A stretch of DNA of 18,262 nucleotides from a bacterium (GTDB lineage Bacteria > Verrucomicrobiota > Verrucomicrobiia > Chthoniobacterales > Terrimicrobiaceae). Shown one piece after another: positions 1-7,106 of the stretch. The notes under the pieces are model-generated. The model had not been told where the DNA came from, ran no database searches, and saw only the letters and a program-made list of their open reading frames with translations. The stretch's first letter is position 1. Each line of letters starts with the position of its first letter. The DNA lies in assembly GCA_009920585.1 (NCBI GenBank), contig RFZT01000017.1, forward strand, positions 1 through 18,262, written 5' to 3'. Made by a program: the position numbers and the translations under genes.

Positions 1-255
1 AGCGAAGATCCGGACGCTATTTTGAAGGAAATGCAGTTGGGATTACGTGGAAAAAACCACGAAATCATCCCCGATCGGGCATCAGCAATTCATCGCGCCA
101 TTCAATTAGCGGAAGCCGGGGACATCGTCCTCATCGCTGGCAAGGGTCACGAAAAATATCAGGAATTGAGTGATCGTAAAGTCGCCTTTGATGATGTCGC
201 CATCGCTTCACGAGCCATCAGCGAGAAAAAGGGGGGGGAGCAAAGAAATGGATAA
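1..255 (+). CDS. murE: UDP-MurNAc-tripeptide synthetase MurE, C-terminal end (partial)
   Basis: Open from the first base in frame 1; 84 residues of the C-terminal ligase domain are visible. MurE is the cytoplasmic ATP-dependent ligase that adds the third amino acid (usually meso-diaminopimelate in Gram-negatives) to UDP-MurNAc-L-Ala-D-Glu. The fragment opens with SEDPDAIL, which follows the family's DNPR substrate motif (the DNPR itself lies outside the window). It then has the typical late-domain motifs VLIAGKGHEKYQE and FDDVAIA. The residue that selects diaminopimelate or lysine is not in the window. The stop lies 8 bases inside murF, and a run of eight G near the end also forms part of the murF ribosome binding site. 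Confidence 0.93.
   Translation, partial: SEDPDAILKEMQLGLRGKNHEIIPDRASAIHRAIQLAEAGDIVLIAGKGHEKYQELSDRKVAFDDVAIASRAISEKKGGEQRNG
237..240 (+). promoter_or_regulatory. Ribosome binding site that fixes the murF start
   Basis: GGAG at the end of an eight-G run, seven bases before the ATG at 248. It supports that ATG over a non-ATG start about 78 bases further upstream in the same frame, which would lie deep inside murE. Confidence 0.6.
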
Positions 256-1615
256 AACCGCCCTTAACGAGATCGCCAAAATGGCCGGAGCCAAGCTTCT
301 TCAGGGCTCACCGGATCTGCTGGTATCAACAATCAGCAAAGACTCCCGCACTATCCAGCCAGGGGATCTTTATGTCGCTCTTCATGGGGACAATTTTGAC
401 GGTAACGCCTATGCCTCTGATGCACTCGCCCATGGAGCTGCGGCCGTTTTGCTGGACTCAGCGGAAGCGGCTCGTTCCATTCCTGCTACGCACGCTGTTT
501 TGCTTGTAGAGGACGGGTTGACTGCTTTGACAAAACTGGCCGCCGCATGGCGCTCGAAGCTGAATCTCAAAGTCGTTGGAATCACGGGTAGCAGCGGAAA
601 AACCAGCACAAAGGATTTCACAGCGGCCGTTCTAGGAAGCCGACTCAAAGTCGTGAAAACGGCAGGCAATCTCAACAATCACATCGGTGTTCCACTTTCT
701 ATCCTCACTGCAACGAGCGAGGATCAAGTCGCTGTATGGGAAGTCGGCATGAACCATCCCGGTGAAATCGCCCCGCTGGCTGCGCTTATCAAACCGGATT
801 GCGTCATTATCACTAATATCGGGGTTGCCCACATTGAGCACATGAAAACCCGCGATGCGATCGCTCTTGAAAAAGGGATGCTCGCAGAAAGTGTGAATCC
901 CAGCGGGGCTGTGATTCTCGTGACCGAGGATGACAAAACAGAATCCATCGCGAAACGAAGCCCATCCAAAGTCATCCGAGTCGGATTAACAAAAGGCGAT
1001 CTCGTCGCAGAATCCCTCGCAAGCACAGAAAAAGGGACCACATTTACGATCACTCACGAGGGAACCAAATATGAAGCCTCCATTCCCGTTAGTGGATCCC
1101 ATATGGTTCAAAATGCCCTCCTAGCCATTGCGGCAGGACTGGAATTAGGAATCCCCCTCCCCTCAGCAATCAAGGGTCTCTCACGCGCAAAACCGACAGG
1201 CGGGAGATTGGAGCAGAAGACCCTACGTGGCGTTCTCTATCTCGACGACACCTACAACGCTAATCCCGATTCCATGGAAGCTGCCCTCCATACATTGCGC
1301 CAGATCAGCAGCCAAGGACGTCGCATCGCCGTTTTAGGAAAAATGGGTGAACTCGGTGACTACGCCGCAGAGGGATATCAAAGAACCGGTGTTGCCGCTG
1401 GAAGACATGCAGACATTCTCATCACTGTCGGCAAAGAAGCCTCTGCGATCGCAGAATCTGCGAGAAAATCCGGACTAAGCCGAATTCACGAAGTCGAGGA
1501 AACCGCCGCTGCCGCACGTATGCTTGAGCAACTGGCAAGACCGGGCGACATCGTACTTGTCAAAGGAAGCCGCTCGGCCCGCATGGAAACCCTCTTCCAA
1601 CATATCCCAAACTGA
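248..1615 (+). CDS. murF: UDP-MurNAc-tripeptide:D-Ala-D-Ala ligase MurF
   Basis: 455 residues, normal for MurF. It adds the D-Ala-D-Ala dipeptide made by Ddl to the UDP-MurNAc-tripeptide made by MurE, completing the soluble precursor. The ATP loop ITGSSGKT is at residues 112-119. It is followed by the family motifs GNLNNHIGVPLSIL, WEVGMNHPGEI, GGRLE, DDTYNANPDSMEAAL (the MurF substrate/ligase motif) and VLGKMGELGDYA. The start was chosen at the ATG at 248 because of the GGAG seven bases upstream and because the protein then begins at the expected N-terminal domain. The gene overlaps murE by 8 bases, and its TGA shares one base with the mraY ATG (TGATG), suggesting translational coupling. Confidence 0.96.
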   Translation: MDKTALNEIAKMAGAKLLQGSPDLLVSTISKDSRTIQPGDLYVALHGDNFDGNAYASDALAHGAAAVLLDSAEAARSIPATHAVLLVEDGLTALTKLAAAWRSKLNLKVVGITGSSGKTSTKDFTAAVLGSRLKVVKTAGNLNNHIGVPLSILTATSEDQVAVWEVGMNHPGEIAPLAALIKPDCVIITNIGVAHIEHMKTRDAIALEKGMLAESVNPSGAVILVTEDDKTESIAKRSPSKVIRVGLTKGDLVAESLASTEKGTTFTITHEGTKYEASIPVSGSHMVQNALLAIAAGLELGIPLPSAIKGLSRAKPTGGRLEQKTLRGVLYLDDTYNANPDSMEAALHTLRQISSQGRRIAVLGKMGELGDYAAEGYQRTGVAAGRHADILITVGKEASAIAESARKSGLSRIHEVEETAAAARMLEQLARPGDIVLVKGSRSARMETLFQHIPN

Positions 1616-2745
1616 TGCTTTATTACCTATCTGAGATTTCCACATGGGCTTCTAGTCGAGGAATCGACAACGATATTCTCAAAGCGCTAAATGTCTTTTC
1701 CTACATCACATTTCGCGCCATTTGCGCTGGCATCACCGCTTTTGTTTTGAGTTTGGCCTTCGGAAATCTGGTGATTCGCAAATTGATTTCATTGAAGTTC
1801 GGCCAACCCATCCGCACCGCAGCCGAAGTTCACAAGCTCCACGAACTCCATGGCTCAAAAAAAGGCACACCCACCATGGGCGGCGTCCTACTGATAGGAA
1901 CAGTCGTTGTGTCCACGCTTCTTTGGGCCAAGCCCGAGAATCCCTTTGTCTGGCTCGTTCTTTTCAGCACGGTTTTTATGGGAGGTATCGGCCTCTACGA
2001 TGACTGGTTGAAGGTGAGCAAAAAAAGCTCCGATGGTATCAGCAGCCGAATGAAGTTTGCTCTCCAATGCCTACTGGCAGGCATATTCACGGTGTTCCTT
2101 CTATTGAACCCCAAGGTTTCTACGATTGCGCAGCAACTTTATTTCCCCTTCATCAAAGACCCCCTGCTTCCGAGCATGGGATTGTTTAGCTTTATTTTCT
2201 TTTTATTGGTGATCGTCGGAACATCGAATGCAGTCAACTTAACCGATGGACTTGATGGATTGGCCACCGGTTGCACCGCGACCGTTGCCGCCACCTACGC
2301 AGTGCTGGTCTATGTGGCCGGCAATATCAAAGCGGCTTCTTACCTTCAAATTCCCTATGTCGCCTACTCCGGCGAACTGGCCGTACTCTGCGTCGCTCTT
2401 CTGGGTGCCTGTCTTGGTTTTTTGTGGTGGAATGCACACCCAGCACGCGTCTTCATGGGCGATACAGGATCTCTCGCGATCGGCGGAATGCTTGGATCCG
2501 TCGCCATTTGCTGCAAACAGGAAATCCTTCTTGTCATCGTCGGCGGGGTCTTCGTCATCGAAGCCATGTCCGTCATTATTCAAGTAGCCAGCTTCAAGCT
2601 CACTGGTCGGCGGATTTTCAAAATGTCACCCATCCATCACCACTTTGAATTGAGCGGATGGAAGGAAAATACCGTGATAGTGCGTTTCTGGATTCTCTCG
2701 GTCCTCTTTGCCCTTCTTGGTTTAGCCACACTGAAATTGCGTTAA
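1615..2745 (+). CDS. mraY: Phospho-MurNAc-pentapeptide transferase MraY
   Basis: 376 residues, an integral inner-membrane enzyme with about ten hydrophobic helices. It transfers phospho-MurNAc-pentapeptide from UDP to undecaprenyl phosphate, giving lipid I. Diagnostic motifs are the Asp pair in YDDWLK (D129-D130), NLTDGLDGLATG (residues 208-219), FMGDTGSLAIGG, and the three histidines in SPIHHHFELSGW (H341-H343). The protein therefore has the complete set of catalytic and Mg-binding residues known for the family. It begins on the last base of the murF stop and has no obvious ribosome binding site of its own, so re-initiation after murF is likely. The murD start follows five bases after its stop. 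Confidence 0.97.
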   Translation: MLYYLSEISTWASSRGIDNDILKALNVFSYITFRAICAGITAFVLSLAFGNLVIRKLISLKFGQPIRTAAEVHKLHELHGSKKGTPTMGGVLLIGTVVVSTLLWAKPENPFVWLVLFSTVFMGGIGLYDDWLKVSKKSSDGISSRMKFALQCLLAGIFTVFLLLNPKVSTIAQQLYFPFIKDPLLPSMGLFSFIFFLLVIVGTSNAVNLTDGLDGLATGCTATVAATYAVLVYVAGNIKAASYLQIPYVAYSGELAVLCVALLGACLGFLWWNAHPARVFMGDTGSLAIGGMLGSVAICCKQEILLVIVGGVFVIEAMSVIIQVASFKLTGRRIFKMSPIHHHFELSGWKENTVIVRFWILSVLFALLGLATLKLR

Positions 2746-2750
2746 CGATA

Positions 2751-4082
2751 ATGATTCACAGCGGAAAAAAAGTAGTAGTTCTAGGACTCGGCCACAGTGG
2801 CGAGGCCGCCGCTACGCTTTTGATGGAAGAAGGCGCTCAAGTCACAATCAGCGAATCATGTGACTCTCCTGCGATTCGAGCCAAAGGAGAGGAGCTCAAA
2901 AAACGCGGAGCGCATATTCTTATCGGTCCAGAAGCCGACGTCGATCCCTCGGACTACGATGTGGCCATCTTAAGCCCAGGCATTGATCCTGCGGTTCCTT
3001 TGGTGCGAAACATCGCCTCCAAAGGCATTCCCATTATCGGAGAGCTTGAGTTGGCTTTTCAAGAGTGCACCTGTCCCGTGGTTGCCATTACGGGCACAAA
3101 CGGAAAAACGACAACGACCGAACTTTGCACGCACATTCTTCAGCAATGTGGAATCCGAACCATGGCGAGTGGAAATATCGGCCTGCCATTTGCCAAAGCC
3201 GTTCGGGAAAGCCACAACCTTGACGTGATGGTTCTCGAGGTCAGTTCGTTCCAACTCGAAACGATAAAAACATTTCATCCCAAGGTCGCCGCGTGGCTGA
3301 ATTTGAGCCCCAACCATCTCGACCGCTATGCAAACATGGAGGAATACCGGGATGCAAAATTGCAGATTTTTAAAAACCTCACGTCAGAGGATTTTCTGGT
3401 CGTTAATGCCCAATCTGAAGTCCAAAGCACGGAGGCCAAAAAAATCACCTTCAGCGCAGTAAGCGATGTGGCAGATTTTACCTTAAAAAACACGACGATC
3501 CTATTCCGCAACCATCCTGTCATTGATCAAGAGACAACCCACCTCCACGGGATTCACAATGCCGAAAACATCATGGCGGCACTGGGCATCGGAATGGCTC
3601 TCAATCTGGATCTGGAAAGCATGGCAGCAGCCATTGCCAGCTACACGCCGCCCGTACATCGTTGCGAATTTGTTCGCGACCTTGATGGCGTTAAATGGAT
3701 CAATGATTCAAAGGCTACCAATCTCGACGCGATGCAGATGGCGATCCGCTCGCAAACCCGTCCGCTCATCCTCATCGCAGGAGGAAAAGACAAAGGATTT
3801 GAGTTCGACGAAAACGCCGATCTTGTTCATGATAAATCGAGAGCTGCCATTCTGATCGGAGAAATGAGGCACCGCATAGCCGCTTCTTGGAAGCAAACCC
3901 AATGCCATGCCGTGGATACACTCGAGGAAGCTGTTTCTTTGGCCTCAGAATTGGCACAGCCAGGAGATGCGGTTCTCTTTTCACCAGGGACCTCATCCTT
4001 CGACATGTTCCGCAATTACGGGGAGCGTGGTAATATTTTCAAATCACTCGTTCAAAAACTAAAAACAAAAACCACCCAATAA
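2751..4082 (+). CDS. murD: UDP-MurNAc-L-alanine:D-glutamate ligase MurD
   Basis: 443 residues. A cytoplasmic ATP-dependent ligase that adds D-glutamate to UDP-MurNAc-L-Ala. The N-terminal Rossmann domain starts KVVVLGLGHSGEAA. The ATP loop GTNGKTT is at residues 115-121. Then come LEVSSFQLE, LSPNHLDRY, HGIHNAENIMAALG, NDSKATNLDAM and LFSPGTSSFDMF, all recognisable MurD motifs. The Asp usually before the conserved His in the DH(L/M)DR motif is Asn here (NHLDR). The start at 2751 is chosen over in-frame codons inside mraY because it opens directly on the nucleotide-fold strand. There is no clear ribosome binding site; the five-base gap to mraY suggests coupling. Confidence 0.96.
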   Translation: MIHSGKKVVVLGLGHSGEAAATLLMEEGAQVTISESCDSPAIRAKGEELKKRGAHILIGPEADVDPSDYDVAILSPGIDPAVPLVRNIASKGIPIIGELELAFQECTCPVVAITGTNGKTTTTELCTHILQQCGIRTMASGNIGLPFAKAVRESHNLDVMVLEVSSFQLETIKTFHPKVAAWLNLSPNHLDRYANMEEYRDAKLQIFKNLTSEDFLVVNAQSEVQSTEAKKITFSAVSDVADFTLKNTTILFRNHPVIDQETTHLHGIHNAENIMAALGIGMALNLDLESMAAAIASYTPPVHRCEFVRDLDGVKWINDSKATNLDAMQMAIRSQTRPLILIAGGKDKGFEFDENADLVHDKSRAAILIGEMRHRIAASWKQTQCHAVDTLEEAVSLASELAQPGDAVLFSPGTSSFDMFRNYGERGNIFKSLVQKLKTKTTQ

Positions 4083-4090
4083 AAAACACC

Positions 4091-4369
4091 ATGCAACTCT
4101 GGAAATCCCAACCTGCACCCAAACGCACATCCGGCCGTGTCGTTCAACGCAAAAAACTCCATGCACGAGCCGCATCGAGAGCGGAAGAGATCAATGAATA
4201 CGAAGGGGAGAGCGAACCCGGCATGAAGCTTTCACAGGCTTTTCTCGTTGTACTCGTTCTCCACGTTATTGCTGTGGGCGGCATTTATGGCTTCAGCCAA
4301 TTCAAGGAGCATTCGAAAGCGAAAAGCGCAAGCAAAGCGGAAGCTCTCGCCGCCAGTCGTCGCCGCTAA
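4091..4369 (+). CDS. N-terminal part of a membrane-anchored LysM protein (frame broken)
   Basis: 92 codons starting eight bases after murD. A basic, cytoplasm-like head (residues 1-46) leads to one hydrophobic segment at about residues 50-67 (FLVVLVLHVIAVGGIYGF), then a charged Ala/Lys/Ser stretch, and the frame stops at 4367-4369. Taken alone it would be an odd small membrane protein. The +1 frame is open across the same stretch and continues with PPVVAAKPATVPKTYTV and two LysM domains, so this looks like the anchor half of one protein of about 245 residues. The shift point best fits around 4346-4352, where one extra base (or two missing) would join AEAL to PPVV. Anchor orientation (head inside, LysM in the periplasm) is inferred from the positive residues before the segment. 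Confidence 0.7.
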   Translation: MQLWKSQPAPKRTSGRVVQRKKLHARAASRAEEINEYEGESEPGMKLSQAFLVVLVLHVIAVGGIYGFSQFKEHSKAKSASKAEALAASRRR

Positions 4370-4829
4370 ACCTGCAACAGTTCCAAAAACATACACCGTC
4401 GTCGCTGGGGATACCCTTAAGCGGATCGCTTCGAAGTCAAACACGAGCATTGCGAATATCGAAAAACTCAACGAACTCGCACCTGGAGCCGTTCTCCATG
4501 TGGGACAGGTATTGACGGTGGGAAGCATGCCCAAGACGGCTGAAACAGAAGCCAAACCAGTGGTCGAAAAAACGACCTCCGCTCCCTCGATCGTTGCCAA
4601 AGCTCCACCCGTAAAAGCCCCCGAGATCGCATCAGCTAAACCCCAAGCGAAAACAGAGGCTGCGCCAGAGAAAGCAACCTCTACGCCAGCGAGCTACATC
4701 GTAGCGAAGGGAGATACCCCAATTTCAATAGCCAAAAAACTTAAAGTCTCACAAGAGACCCTTATGAAGGCGAACAACATTGATGACCCGCGTAAGTTGA
4801 AGATCGGGCAAACGATCAAAGTCCCTTAA
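4248..4829 (+). CDS. C-terminal part of the same protein: two LysM peptidoglycan-binding domains
   Basis: Two LysM domains, at residues 48-92 (YTVVAGDTLKRIA ... VLHVGQVLTVG) and 149-193 (YIVAKGDTPISIA ... LKIGQTIKVP), are joined by an Ala/Pro/Lys-rich linker. LysM domains bind the GlcNAc-containing glycan of peptidoglycan. No peptidase or amidase domain follows, so it is probably a wall-binding or scaffold protein rather than a hydrolase. The listed start is a TTG inside the region that encodes the membrane segment in the other frame, so it is probably not the true start. The natural reading joins this part to the upstream 4091 frame by a +1 shift near 4349. The slot between murD and ftsW is, as I recall, occupied by a LysM/NlpD-like gene in Chlamydia. 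A frameshift mutation, a sequencing error or programmed shifting are all possible. Confidence 0.75.
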   Translation: MYSFSTLLLWAAFMASANSRSIRKRKAQAKRKLSPPVVAAKPATVPKTYTVVAGDTLKRIASKSNTSIANIEKLNELAPGAVLHVGQVLTVGSMPKTAETEAKPVVEKTTSAPSIVAKAPPVKAPEIASAKPQAKTEAAPEKATSTPASYIVAKGDTPISIAKKLKVSQETLMKANNIDDPRKLKIGQTIKVP

Positions 4830-4851
4830 GGAACCGAGCCCCCACGAGGAA

Positions 4852-5991
4852 ATGCAAAGAAACGCGATATATCTCCTGCTATTGATGGTGGCGGGGCTGA
4901 TTGCACTCGGATTGGTCATGCTTTTCAGCACAAGCGCCTTTGCCCAAGATAGCCACGGAGACATATACTTTTTTGTAAAGCGTCAATGCATGTGGCTGGG
5001 AATCGCGTCCGTATTCGGAATCGGCGCCGCCTACCTCGATTACCATTTATGGCAAAAATATTGGTGGGCTTTTTTTGGCGCAGCAGCTCTCTTGCTCCTC
5101 CTTTGTTTTGTTCCCCACGTCGGAATGCGAATCAACGGATCGTCTCGCTGGATCAAGATCGGAATGACATTTCAGCCCAGCGAACTCGCCAAGGTAGCCG
5201 CTCTATTCTTTCTAGCTTGGTGGTATTCAAGAACCGACATCTCATTCGAGAACTTCAAAACAGGACTCCTTTATCCCATGTGCATCCTTGGTTTGCTGAT
5301 GCTTCTGATTTTACTCGAAGTAGACATGGGCAATACAGCGCTCATCGGAGGAACTGCTGTGGCCGTGATGTTCGTGGCTGGAGCCGCATTACGCTGGATG
5401 GCGACACTCATTGGAGCAGGCCTCGCAGGAATCGCCTTTCTGGCTTTTAATATATCTGAGCGCCACGGCCGCCTGTTGGCATTTATGGAGCCCGAAAAAT
5501 ACGCCCTCGGGGAAGGACTCCAGCAATGGCAAGCCCTCATCGCCTTTGGTTCAGGTGGCTTTGATGGATTGGGCCTCGGCGAAGGACGGCAAAAAATGCT
5601 CTACCTTCCCTACGCGCACACCGATTTCATTTTTCCGATGGTGGGCGAGGAACTGGGATTGAAATTCACGGCTCTGACTGTCGCCGCCTACCTCTGCATA
5701 TGCCTATGCGGAGCCCTCGTGGCTCTGAATGCAAAAGATCGTTTCGGAATGCTTCTGGGCTTCGGCTCGGTCGTGATGATCACTCTGCAAGCGGCCGTGA
5801 ATATCGGCGTCACCACATCCCTTTTGCCTAACAAAGGCATGCCACTGCCTTTTATTAGCTATGGCGGATCGAATCTTTGCGTCTGCTTGGCTCTCATTGG
5901 ACTGCTTGTAAACATCCACCTTCAGGGCAAACCATTTGAATCGCTTTCAGCGCCAACGCTACTGCGACCGCACATTGAGCCGCGAGCATGA
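4852..5991 (+). CDS. ftsW: Septal peptidoglycan glycosyltransferase FtsW (SEDS family)
   Basis: 379 residues, about ten membrane helices. SEDS proteins polymerise lipid II into glycan strands; FtsW does this at the septum with its partner transpeptidase FtsI. Visible family motifs are NGSSRWIKIG followed by QPSELAK, MGNTALIGG, YAHTDFIFPMVGEELGL and GMPLPFISYGGSN. The Asp in HTDFIF (D258) matches the residue essential in FtsW and RodA. Assignment as FtsW rather than RodA rests on its place in the dcw cluster between murD and murG. The start codon is preceded by GAGGA with only one base of spacing, so the start is not firmly set; Met12 (4885) is an alternative. Its stop overlaps the murG start (ATGA). 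Confidence 0.93.
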   Translation: MQRNAIYLLLLMVAGLIALGLVMLFSTSAFAQDSHGDIYFFVKRQCMWLGIASVFGIGAAYLDYHLWQKYWWAFFGAAALLLLLCFVPHVGMRINGSSRWIKIGMTFQPSELAKVAALFFLAWWYSRTDISFENFKTGLLYPMCILGLLMLLILLEVDMGNTALIGGTAVAVMFVAGAALRWMATLIGAGLAGIAFLAFNISERHGRLLAFMEPEKYALGEGLQQWQALIAFGSGGFDGLGLGEGRQKMLYLPYAHTDFIFPMVGEELGLKFTALTVAAYLCICLCGALVALNAKDRFGMLLGFGSVVMITLQAAVNIGVTTSLLPNKGMPLPFISYGGSNLCVCLALIGLLVNIHLQGKPFESLSAPTLLRPHIEPRA

Positions 5992-7106
5992 GTCAACCTT
6001 CTCCATTTAGAGCGATCATCGCCTGCGGTGGAACCGGCGGGCATTTATTTCCGGGCTTGGCCGTTGCTGAGACGCTTCATGATCGCGGGCATGAGGTTTT
6101 ACTTTTCGTATCGGAAAAAGAAATCGATGCTACGGCCCTACGAGACCATCCGGAGTTTCGTGCTGAAAAACTTCCTTCGGTAGGAATGCCTAGCAACATC
6201 GTCTCACCCGCATTCGTTGGATTTATCCGTCGTTTTTGGGAGAGTTACAGTCAGTGCAAAAAGATTTATCGGAAGTTCCGACCATCAGTCGTCCTTGGCA
6301 TGGGGGGATTCACTTCAACCGCACCCATCCTCGCTGCCCGCATGAAGGGCCTGCCTTGCTTTGTCCATGAGTCGAATGCCATCCCAGGTCGCGCCAACCG
6401 CCTCGCCGCAAAATTCGCGACATCAGTCCTGATTGGCTTTGAAGAAACCCGCCAACGGTTTCCCTCAGCAAAGTGTATTAACACGGGCACACCGGTCCGC
6501 CGGAACCTTGGCAGCCCCCTCGAAAGGGCAGAGGCAATGAAGGTGTTCGGACTCGACCCCTCACGTCATACGCTTTTAGTCACGGGCGGAAGTCAGGGAG
6601 CCAGTGGCATCAACCAACTGCTCTTCAAAAGCGCTCCAATTCTTGCCGGTTCCGGAATTCAAATCATCCACCTCACAGGAAAAAATGATGACCGCCTGGC
6701 TGCAGCAAATTACCAGCGGGACGATATTCCGCATTATGTCGCTCCCTTTCATCATCGCATGGAGGAAGCCTACTCCGCTTCAGACCTTGTCATCTCACGA
6801 GCTGGCGCCTCAAGTTTGAGTGAGATTTCCAAGTTCGGGCTTCCATCGATTCTTATCCCCTACCCATTTGCGACGGACGACCACCAGAAAGCCAATGCCG
6901 AGATTTACTCCCAAGCCGGCGCAGCTGAATTGGTGGCCGAAAAAGAAGCCTCACCAGAAATCTTCGCTAACCTGATTGCGACTTTGCTGAAAGATAGCGA
7001 CAAGCGAGACAAAATGTCCGCATTGGCAAGGAAGATAGCTCCAGGAGCCGCAGCATCGAATGTGGCCGATGTGATGGAAAAAGCCGTATGGGAGGCATCG
7101 AAGTGA
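5988..7106 (+). CDS. murG: UDP-GlcNAc:lipid I N-acetylglucosaminyltransferase MurG
   Basis: 372 residues, a GT-B fold peripheral membrane enzyme on the cytoplasmic face that adds GlcNAc to lipid I to give lipid II. Motifs in order: GGTGGH (residues 14-19), GMGGFTSTAP, VHESNAIPGRANR, TGTPVRRN, GGSQGA (residues 200-205) and SRAGASSLSEISKFG followed by PYPFATDDHQKANA. All the glycine-rich loops and the acceptor and donor motifs known for MurG are in place. The ATG overlaps the ftsW stop by four bases (ATGA), and its own stop overlaps the likely GTG start of the next gene (GTGA). Confidence 0.97.
   Translation: MSQPSPFRAIIACGGTGGHLFPGLAVAETLHDRGHEVLLFVSEKEIDATALRDHPEFRAEKLPSVGMPSNIVSPAFVGFIRRFWESYSQCKKIYRKFRPSVVLGMGGFTSTAPILAARMKGLPCFVHESNAIPGRANRLAAKFATSVLIGFEETRQRFPSAKCINTGTPVRRNLGSPLERAEAMKVFGLDPSRHTLLVTGGSQGASGINQLLFKSAPILAGSGIQIIHLTGKNDDRLAAANYQRDDIPHYVAPFHHRMEEAYSASDLVISRAGASSLSEISKFGLPSILIPYPFATDDHQKANAEIYSQAGAAELVAEKEASPEIFANLIATLLKDSDKRDKMSALARKIAPGAAASNVADVMEKAVWEASK
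7090..7095 (+). promoter_or_regulatory. Ribosome binding site that selects a GTG start for murC-murB
   Basis: GGGAGG, a strong Shine-Dalgarno match, lies seven bases before GTG at 7103. It falls immediately after an in-frame ATG at 7088, which has no such site in front of it. The GTG also makes the GTGA four-base overlap with the murG stop, the same style of junction used elsewhere in the cluster. Confidence 0.7.

Noticed and set aside
170..247. Upstream extension of murF to a non-ATG start at 170
   Set aside because: It would add 26 residues read out of frame through murE. ATG 248 has a good ribosome binding site and gives the expected N-terminus.
2658..2750. Upstream extension of murD into mraY
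   Set aside because: It would read through the conserved end of mraY in another frame. The MurD fold begins right after ATG 2751.
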